From the NCBI RefSeq assembly GCF_000296815.2, contig NZ_CAIT01000009.1, positions 310,001 to 374,000 of the forward strand: 64,000 nucleotides of DNA, given 5' to 3'. The DNA is from Fibrisoma limi BUZ 3. GTDB taxonomy: Bacteria > Bacteroidota > Bacteroidia > Cytophagales > Spirosomataceae. Below, in pieces: positions 59,101-64,000 of the stretch; the stretch's first letter is position 1, and every line of letters begins with the position of its first letter. Made by a program: the position numbers and the translations under genes. The notes under the pieces were generated by a model that saw nothing but the letters and a program-made list of their open reading frames with translations, had not been told where the DNA came from and did no database searches.

Positions 59101-59221
59101 CTTATCGAATCGGGTATATCCTACCCGGAACAATAATAGGATTAGCGAGTTGAATACCCGAACGAACGTCGCCGAGGCCCTTTACCAGGCCATTCAGCGC
59201 GGTATGCCTACAGCACCTTAG
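56183..59221 (+). CDS. Exported GH3 beta-N-acetylhexosaminidase fused to a serine beta-lactamase-like domain
   Basis: A protein of about 1012 residues. The signal peptide (FAFFGLLFSTVSYSQ) is near the N-terminus. The GH3 domain (about 50-400) has SIKHFPGHGDTGTDSHYDLP, the NagZ-type acid/base dyad loop, and LIFSDAMNMKGV with the Asp nucleophile. A GH3 C-terminal domain follows. From about residue 615 comes a class C beta-lactamase/D-Ala peptidase-like domain: Ser and Lys in DMASVTKISTSTP, Tyr in EYVYSDLSFYLYP, and the HSG-like GHSGFTGTF. The fusion, known in Bacteroidota, pairs muramyl glycan cleavage with peptide or ester hydrolysis. It probably remodels or recycles cell wall in the periplasm. 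The DinB gene starts 22 bases later. Confidence 0.93.
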   Translation: MAWCRSILFAFFGLLFSTVSYSQTPSSTAIDPDAGELSPTPPTFLQLSDQASRWADSVFAGLTPDERIAQLIMVAAYSNRNQAYEDSLVTLVRTYRLGGVVFFQGGPIRQAKLTNRLQALSQVPLLVAMDAEWGLAMRLDSTVRYPYQMTLGAIQGHDELIYRMGANLARQFHRLGVHVNFAPSVDVNNNPNNPVINFRSFGEDKFTVTRKALAYLRGMEDNGLLTSIKHFPGHGDTGTDSHYDLPVITKSRKELDSLELYPFRQLINSGASGVMVAHLSIPALDSTRNRPSTLSPAIVSNLLRDQLGFRGLIFSDAMNMKGVTKYFPSGQADRLGLEAGMDVLEFTEDVPKAIAQIKQAVSEGRLSQASLDARCLKVLRAKAWAGLNKYKPIVLDNLVRDLNRVQDDLLNRQLTEASLTVVRNDMNLLPLQQLDTLRIASVAVESDVPTAFQRMLGNYTQVDHFFLTSKMDAASIAKVRDTLQTYNLILVDVHLNNIRPAARYGMQPKTAGFVNDLTATGKAVVTVFGNVYTLSKLPGLEKARAIVMPYQLTNYTEELSAQLIFGAIGADGKLPVTVDSTYRSGDGVTIRSLGRLKYTIPEEVGIDSRFLTRQVDSLVSVAISQKAIPGCVVQMAKDGKVIFRKAYGSQVYDASLGVAPRSTRLDDLYDMASVTKISTSTPALMRLVDEKKFNVDGKMADYLPSYKNSNKANLTWRNVLTHQAGLKAWIPFWRDTKNPDGTYKPRTFEKEYSRRFPIEVTDSLFEYRGYPKEIFDQIRESPLTPPKVPGVPEYVYSDLSFYLYPQIVKRLTGVEFEEYLKKTFYRPLGATTLTYNPRRFYALDRIVPTEYDSLFRETLIWGRVHDEGAAMLGGLSGHAGLFGTANDLMKLVEMYRQNGSYGGQLFISPQTLREFTSYQFPRFGNRRGLGFEKPSFKFTGNAPRSASPASFGHSGFTGTFTWVDPAYNLTYVFLSNRVYPTRNNNRISELNTRTNVAEALYQAIQRGMPTAP

Positions 59222-59242
59222 AGCGCTTGTCCGTCCGCTGTT

Positions 59243-59695
59243 ATGAAGAACTACCTTATTCACTTGCTTAACTACGAAGCCTGGGCCAACAAGCGTGTTA
59301 TCCAGGCGCTCGAAACCCTGGATACCCCTCCCAACCGGGCCGTGCAGGTTATGGGACACATCCTGTCCGCACAACAAATCTGGATTGGCCGTGTGACGAA
59401 TGAACCAACGTTTGTCGCCATCTGGGAAGATATTCCTATTGCCTGGATGGCAGAAACGGCCGACCGGCAGCATCGCAAACTTGTTACTTACGTCACCAAT
59501 CTGGCAGAACCGGAACTGCTGGCTCCCATTGATTACGTAACCTCAAAAGACCAGCCGTTCCAGAATACCGTGTTGGATATTCTGACGCACATGTCGCATC
59601 ACTCAGCTTACCACCGTGGCCAGGTCGTACAATTGATCCGGCCAATACTTTCGGACGCCCCCATTACGGATTTCATTGTCTGGGTACGGGAATAA
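59243..59695 (+). CDS. DinB-family four-helix protein
   Basis: A 150-residue protein of the DinB/YfiT four-helix bundle family, probably metal-binding. YLIHLLNYEAWANKRVIQAL is helix 1. The His triad is seen in VMGHILSAQQIWIGR and in DILTHMSHHSAYHRGQVVQL. Members include thiol transferases and many of unknown role. It follows the GH3/beta-lactamase gene by 22 bases and shares a convergent terminator with the PhyH gene. Confidence 0.88.
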   Translation: MKNYLIHLLNYEAWANKRVIQALETLDTPPNRAVQVMGHILSAQQIWIGRVTNEPTFVAIWEDIPIAWMAETADRQHRKLVTYVTNLAEPELLAPIDYVTSKDQPFQNTVLDILTHMSHHSAYHRGQVVQLIRPILSDAPITDFIVWVRE

Positions 59696-59732
59696 AAAAA
59701 CGGGATCAACTGAGTAGCTGATCCCGTTTTTT
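59695..59732. terminator. Bidirectional terminator between the DinB and PhyH genes
   Basis: AAAAAACGGGATCA pairs with TGATCCCGTTTTTT around a 10-base loop. The genes converge here, so it can serve both. Confidence 0.92.
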
Positions 59733-59744
59733 CATACTAACGGA

Positions 59745-60761
59745 CTATTTGAAGATATCCTCCTGATCAGGCATTAACGGGTTAGCAAATACATCGGCTC
59801 CGTTTATCGTCCGACGTACCGGTTCGCTCGTCGGGGCTTGCCGATGGTGCTGATACGCCTTCAACGACGAGTAGTGGCACACGTACGACTTACGCGTCAG
59901 GGCTGGATTGCGGATGGCGTCGCCCCCGTGGGCCAGCGACGCATGCCAGAGCAGCACGTCCCCTTTTTTAATCAGCAGCGTTTCTCGCTTCAGACCGGCC
60001 TCCTGACAAACTTTTTCGAGATACTGCGCGAAATCAGTCGGATTATATTTAGACTCTCCACTGTAAAACATTCCCGTAGTGCCGAAGTCAAACTTCCGAA
60101 GCCGGTGCGAACCAGGGAAGTAGAACAACGGCCCTGAGTCAATGTGTACGTCTTCCAGCGCAATCCAGGCGGCTGCCAGGTGGCTGGGGTTCTCCGACAC
60201 TACGTAGGCAAAATCCTGGTGCGTTGCCTGCTGGCTGCCGTATTTAAACAGCAGGCTCTGCATCGCCACGACCCGATCGCCAAACACCGCTTCCAGAAAC
60301 GTCACGATGCTGTTGTGCAGCATGATCTTCTTACCCATCACCGAGTTATCGTGGAAGTCCATGATCTTGATGTAGGGGCCATCGAGTACCTCCACCGGTA
60401 CGTCTTTTGCTTCCATAACCGGCTGAGCCGCGTACTCGGGCCGGTCGATCCGGATGTTAGTCCGATACCGTTCGTGGTGTTCGATCAATTCTTCCACCTC
60501 ACGCCAAAGCTGGTCGACCCACTCCTGCTGGATGGCTTTTTCCAGAATAACGTAGCCGTTCTGCTGCCAGAAACGCAGCTTCTCGGCCAGATCGTACGGA
60601 AAATTCTGACCACGCTGATACTGCTTCACGAATGAATCGATGTTGGCATTTTTCTTATCGATCCAGGGCAGGGTTGCGTACTCAAATTCGGTGAGGGGCG
60701 GCTTGGGCTGGGGAGTCAGCGCCTGCTTCACCATTGATTTCAAGCGGCTGGTTAAACTCAT
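59745..60761 (-). CDS. Phytanoyl-CoA dioxygenase (PhyH) family protein
   Basis: A 338-residue Fe(II)/2-oxoglutarate-dependent oxygenase. The iron site is visible as HQDFAYV (HxD) and the distal His in LLWHASLAHGGDAIRN. GPLFYFPGSHRLRKFDF is the usual strand before it. N-terminal KLRFWQQNGYVILEKAI is the family start. It hydroxylates an unknown small molecule or lipid. The gene is single. The ATG at 60761 gives a basic N-terminus (MSLTSRLKSMVKQAL). Confidence 0.9.
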   Translation of the reverse strand: MSLTSRLKSMVKQALTPQPKPPLTEFEYATLPWIDKKNANIDSFVKQYQRGQNFPYDLAEKLRFWQQNGYVILEKAIQQEWVDQLWREVEELIEHHERYRTNIRIDRPEYAAQPVMEAKDVPVEVLDGPYIKIMDFHDNSVMGKKIMLHNSIVTFLEAVFGDRVVAMQSLLFKYGSQQATHQDFAYVVSENPSHLAAAWIALEDVHIDSGPLFYFPGSHRLRKFDFGTTGMFYSGESKYNPTDFAQYLEKVCQEAGLKRETLLIKKGDVLLWHASLAHGGDAIRNPALTRKSYVCHYSSLKAYQHHRQAPTSEPVRRTINGADVFANPLMPDQEDIFK

Positions 60762-60908
60762 ACTGATTGACGGGTTGCAACATGAAATGGTATTGACTTC
60801 GCTAACATACAGTATTATCGGAACTTACTGTACTTATGAAAACGTATGCATACAGTTTTTTACTTATCCGGAGGTTTGGCAGGTAGACATATGTAAGCTA
60901 TAAAACAA

Positions 60909-60942
60909 AACCGGGCAACAGCCTGATAACTATTGCCCGGTT
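60909..60942 (-). terminator. Terminator after the first tandem secreted paralogue
   Basis: On the minus strand AACCGGGCAA and TTGCCCGGTT pair around a 14-base loop, followed by TTGTTTTATAG. It lies 37 bases past the stop at 60979. Nothing else is seen in 60762-60978. Confidence 0.8.
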
Positions 60943-60978
60943 TATGAAGCAGGTGATGTTCTCGTGTTCAGCCGTCTA

Positions 60979-62616
60979 TTAATTACCGGGATTGTTTACC
61001 CCCAGATAGTTTAGCTCAATAACTTCGCCCGGCGGGAGGAACGTATATGCGTTTCCATGGGTAATCTCAAACTGCTGGACGATGTCCTTCCACATGGGAT
61101 GCCCCGCAAAACTTACCTTATAAGTGTGCATCTTCCCGTCATTGATGACCGGAATAACTACAAACTGATTAGGGTCGCGAACGCCCTTAGGGAAACGCAG
61201 GTTATTCTGATTGGGGTAACTGGGGTCCATGCCATCAGGGGCCTGCCCGTTGAGCAGCCACGTCAGATGCAACTGCGTCTGTGGACCCGAGTAGGCCATG
61301 CGGATGTAGACACTGTTGAACTCCGAGGCCAGAAAGCTGTGGTAGCCCGACATGAGCTTGGTGCCCCAGGCGTTGGTCACCCCGTTCTCGGTCTTGCCCG
61401 TAAACGTTACCTTCCAGTTGTCAGTCACAAAGGGCTCCTGCTGGTCATAGCCCCCATCCCAGATGAACCAGCCGTTGCGGCCATCGGCCTTGCGGAAGTG
61501 GAAGTCGGGGGTGTTCTGGCGGGGCTGGGCGTAGACAAACTCACGGACCTGCTGTTCGGTGCCCACCACGTAGGTGTACTCCTTGAGCCATACGTTCTCA
61601 CTGTCAAGGTGAACCATCGGGTGGTTGGAGATGTACGTCATGGTGTTCCCCCCTTCCCAGTCGTCGCGCAGCCAGGGCACCGCTACGTTATAACTCCCGC
61701 GGTAGAAGCCCGGGCAGTACAGGCCAATTAGGCGGTTGGCGCCAATTTCAACGCCCTGCCAGGGTTCAGTCTGTCCGAAAGGCGTCCCCTGGTGCAGGAG
61801 GTAATCATCGCCATTACGTCGTTCAATACCGTTGGTCGCGGCCGTGGGCGCACCCGTAAACGGCTGAGAACCATTATAAAAACGAACCGTTTTAGCGCCG
61901 TTAATCATCATCATGGGCCACTCCTGCTGGCTGGCATTGTGGAACAGGTTGTCGCCCCGGCGGTGAGTCAGCCGAACTTTCACGTGGACCTTGTTGCCTT
62001 TTAGCTTCACCCATTGCTCATAAAAGAAGGGCAGCAGGCGCGCATCCATGTGCGGCCACGACAAACACTGAGCTTTGGTGTAAATCCAGCCGTTTACGAT
62101 ACCCTGATACAGAATAGGCGCCGGATTGCCGCCGTCGTCGCCGGCCTGCAGGGGGTTGTAGCCGATGCCTTTCCAGCGGGGCGAATCGTCGGAGAACGGA
62201 ATATCCTCGTGCCCGCTGTACGAGCTCATACCCGATTCGCGACCCTGGTCAAAAAAGTTGATCAGATACTGATTCGTTACCTTATCGAAGATTTGCAGCG
62301 AGGCACCGTACTCTTTTCGCACCTCGATGCGTAGTACGTCCGACTCCTGCGTAAACATTTTGCCAATCTCCTTGTTATGGATGCGGTTTGTGTTGTATCC
62401 ATTCCATTCGGTTTGTTCATTAGGAACCGGGTAAGTAAACGGCTCATCATCTAATTGAATTGGAGGTGGTTTTTGTACCGGTGGTTTTGGCACGTAGGGG
62501 CCTCGCTTCACGATATAGGCAACACACCGAGACTGGCAGGGCAGCGTAATTTGCCCCCAAACACCCGTGCAGGAGCACATGATCAGCAAAACACAGAGCA
62601 AGCGCGGATAGGCCAT
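60979..62616 (-). CDS. Uncharacterised secreted protein, tandem paralogue 1
   Basis: A 545-residue protein of unknown family. A signal peptide (about 1-21; LLCVLLIMCSCTGVWGQ) precedes a Pro-rich linker (YVPKPPVQKPPPIQLDDEP) and a large beta-rich domain rich in Trp, Tyr and Gly. It contains landmarks such as GGNPAPILYQGIVNGWIYTK, VGTEQQVREFVYAQPRQN and GYHSFLASEFNSVYIRMAYS. The fold looks like a carbohydrate-active or lectin-type protein, but no catalytic motif can be named. It lies 212 bases downstream of a close paralogue on the same strand. About 385 bases in the middle are almost identical between the two genes. Confidence 0.75.
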   Translation of the reverse strand: MAYPRLLCVLLIMCSCTGVWGQITLPCQSRCVAYIVKRGPYVPKPPVQKPPPIQLDDEPFTYPVPNEQTEWNGYNTNRIHNKEIGKMFTQESDVLRIEVRKEYGASLQIFDKVTNQYLINFFDQGRESGMSSYSGHEDIPFSDDSPRWKGIGYNPLQAGDDGGNPAPILYQGIVNGWIYTKAQCLSWPHMDARLLPFFYEQWVKLKGNKVHVKVRLTHRRGDNLFHNASQQEWPMMMINGAKTVRFYNGSQPFTGAPTAATNGIERRNGDDYLLHQGTPFGQTEPWQGVEIGANRLIGLYCPGFYRGSYNVAVPWLRDDWEGGNTMTYISNHPMVHLDSENVWLKEYTYVVGTEQQVREFVYAQPRQNTPDFHFRKADGRNGWFIWDGGYDQQEPFVTDNWKVTFTGKTENGVTNAWGTKLMSGYHSFLASEFNSVYIRMAYSGPQTQLHLTWLLNGQAPDGMDPSYPNQNNLRFPKGVRDPNQFVVIPVINDGKMHTYKVSFAGHPMWKDIVQQFEITHGNAYTFLPPGEVIELNYLGVNNPGN

Positions 62617-62828
62617 AGCAATGTAGTGACACAGTCGTGACCGAAATGGTCATGGACATTGAATCTTTACTTCGACTGCAAACTAAAAGCGTGCCAATTA
62701 TTCTATTGTGCGGCACTATCCGGTCTAACTTATTTATTTCATTGAATAAAAAGGGTTTAAACCGACTTTTTTGTAAACAAAACAAGTCTTTTATATACAC
62801 TCCCGACCAATTGTTACTACATGTGAAA

Positions 62829-64000
62829 TTACTCACCCGGTTTGTTTACACCGAGGTAGTTTAGCTCAATAACCTCACCCGGTGGCACAAAATGCGAGTC
62901 CCCGCTATGGGTGATCTCAAACTGCTGGACGATGTCCTTCCACATGGGATGCCCCGCAAAACTTACCTTGTAGGTGTGCATCTTCCCGTCGTTAATCACA
63001 TTGAAGGGAATAAACTGGTTGCGGTTTCGAATCCCGTTCGGAAACCGAACCTTGTTCTGGTTAGGATATCTGGGGTCCATGCCATCAGGGGCCTGCCCGT
63101 TGAGCAGCCACGTCAGATGCAACTGCGTCTGTGGACCCGAGTAGGCCATGCGGATGTAGACACTGTTGAACTCCGAGGCCAGAAAGCTGTGGTAGCCCGA
63201 CATGAGCTTGGTGCCCCAGGCGTTGGTCACCCCGTTCTCGGTCTTGCCCGTAAACGTCACCTTCCAGTTGTCGGCCACAAAGGGCTCCTGCTGGTCATAG
63301 CCCCCATCCCAGATGAACCAGCCGTTGCGGCCATCGGCCTTGCGGAAGTGGAAGTCGGGGGTGTTCTGGCGGGGCTGGGCGTAGACAAACTCACGGACCT
63401 GCTGTTCGGTGCCCACCACGTAGGTGTACTCCTTGAGCCATACGTTCTCACTGTCGAGGTGGTAGAAAGGCCGATTCGATACGTAGGTAGACGTGTTCCC
63501 CCCTTCCCAACTGTCATTCGCCGGAATCGACATCACGTTGTAATTAGCCCGAAAGTAGCCAGGTGTGTAGAGGCCGATCATACGCGGTGCCCCATCCGGG
63601 TTCTTACCGATTTCAACGCCCTGCCAGGGTTCGGTTTGCCCGTATATCGTTCCCTGGTGCAGAATGTAGTTACCCGGCGACACTGTTTGTTCAATAGCAT
63701 CCGTTACGGTCGTCGGAGCGTTGGTAAACGGGGCCGGACCATTGTAAAAATAGACTTTTCGGGCACCGTTTACGAACATCATGGGCCACTCCTGCTCGCC
63801 GGGTCCGTGAAACTTATTGTCGGCCCGGCGGTGAGTCAGCCGAACTTTCACATGGACCTTGTTGCCGTCGACACGTACCCATTGTTCGTAAAAGAAGGGC
63901 AGTAGTTTAGCGGTGGTATGCGGCCACGACAGGCACTGGGCTTTGGTATAAATCCAGCCATCGACAAACCCATGATACAGCACAGGCGCCGGATTACCGC
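62829..64000 (-). CDS. Uncharacterised secreted protein, tandem paralogue 2 (partial)
   Basis: The 3' part (about 390 codons) of a second copy of the gene at 60979; the 5' end lies beyond the right edge of the window. The frame continues upstream of the Met at 63983 (GNPAPVLYHGFVDGWIYTK), so 63983 is not the start. Conserved landmarks are the same as in copy 1: EPWQGVEIG, WLKEYTYVVGTEQQVREFV and WFIWDGGYDQQEPF. Differences cluster at the ends and in the loop DGAPRMIGLYTPGYFRANYN. The role is unknown. The 212-base gap between copies contains the upstream region of copy 1 and no other gene. Confidence 0.75.
   Translation of the reverse strand, partial: GNPAPVLYHGFVDGWIYTKAQCLSWPHTTAKLLPFFYEQWVRVDGNKVHVKVRLTHRRADNKFHGPGEQEWPMMFVNGARKVYFYNGPAPFTNAPTTVTDAIEQTVSPGNYILHQGTIYGQTEPWQGVEIGKNPDGAPRMIGLYTPGYFRANYNVMSIPANDSWEGGNTSTYVSNRPFYHLDSENVWLKEYTYVVGTEQQVREFVYAQPRQNTPDFHFRKADGRNGWFIWDGGYDQQEPFVADNWKVTFTGKTENGVTNAWGTKLMSGYHSFLASEFNSVYIRMAYSGPQTQLHLTWLLNGQAPDGMDPRYPNQNKVRFPNGIRNRNQFIPFNVINDGKMHTYKVSFAGHPMWKDIVQQFEITHSGDSHFVPPGEVIELNYLGVNKPGE

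Noticed and set aside
62892-63905. Plus-strand open frame of 337 codons repeated opposite both tandem paralogues
   Set aside because: It is present in both copies only because the genes are duplicated; the minus-strand frame carries the signal peptide and protein-like composition.
1-64000. CRISPR array, tRNA or rRNA genes
   Set aside because: No regularly spaced identical repeats and no tRNA or rRNA-like conserved segments were noticed on either strand; a covariance-model scan would settle tRNAs.

Overview
The window looks like chromosome from a Bacteroidota member of the Cytophagales, most likely a Spirosoma-like genus. Several TonB-dependent receptors carry an N-terminal carboxypeptidase-regulatory-like domain. 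There are DUF4270, DUF2490 and head-GIN (DUF2807) proteins, a secreted protein with a type IX secretion C-terminal domain, Bacteroidota-type promoters (TAnnTTTG at -7) and a background GC content near 53-55 %. Taxonomy is inferred from gene content only; there are no rRNA or tRNA genes to check it.

Region by region: 1-5.2 kb holds a partial gene, tryptophan 2,3-dioxygenase, and an iron-siderophore unit (TonB receptor plus PepSY membrane protein) behind a short dyad. 5.2-9.8 kb holds a small HTH protein, a zinc alcohol dehydrogenase, a DUF1905/YdeI protein and an outer-membrane beta-barrel protein. 9.9-14.3 kb is the most unusual part. A WYL-domain regulator faces a compact cluster with a WGR-PARP protein carrying a complete H-Y-E ADP-ribosyltransferase triad, two copies of an 82-aa small protein and two copies of a 150-160-aa protein. 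Three related leader elements precede the small genes. 14.3-15.3 kb holds a DUF433 antitoxin whose DUF5615 toxin partner is broken, and a VOC-fold protein. 15.5-17.1 kb is a secreted amidase.

17.2-23.6 kb is an AT-rich four-gene operon with the layout of a Wadjet-type (JetABCD) SMC/TOPRIM plasmid-defence system, clearly foreign in composition. 23.6-35.3 kb holds a sodium:solute symporter, an LLM flavin monooxygenase, a GH13 alpha-glucosidase interrupted in frame by a palindromic repeat, two large TonB receptors and a DUF2490 protein. 35.3-39.4 kb holds a hypothetical protein, an ECF sigma factor / membrane protein / secreted protein operon and a head-GIN lipoprotein.

39.6-52.6 kb is mostly housekeeping: glmS, DUF4270 lipoprotein, a GT5-only glycogen synthase-like protein, panC, an IS remnant, an M16-like protein, a VanX-like dipeptidase, an SpmA/SpmB fusion, DUF1345, an APC permease and a PLP trans-sulfuration enzyme. 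53-64 kb carries secreted or envelope enzymes: a multi-repeat SGNH esterase with a T9SS tail, a GH3/beta-lactamase fusion, DinB, a PhyH dioxygenase and two tandem secreted paralogues that share a nearly identical central tract.

The best candidate for an undescribed system is the WYL / WGR-PARP / repeated small-protein cluster at 9.9-14.3 kb. It lies about 3 kb from the Wadjet-like operon, with a decayed toxin-antitoxin pair between them, so the 9.9-23.6 kb stretch reads as a small defence or stress-response neighbourhood.
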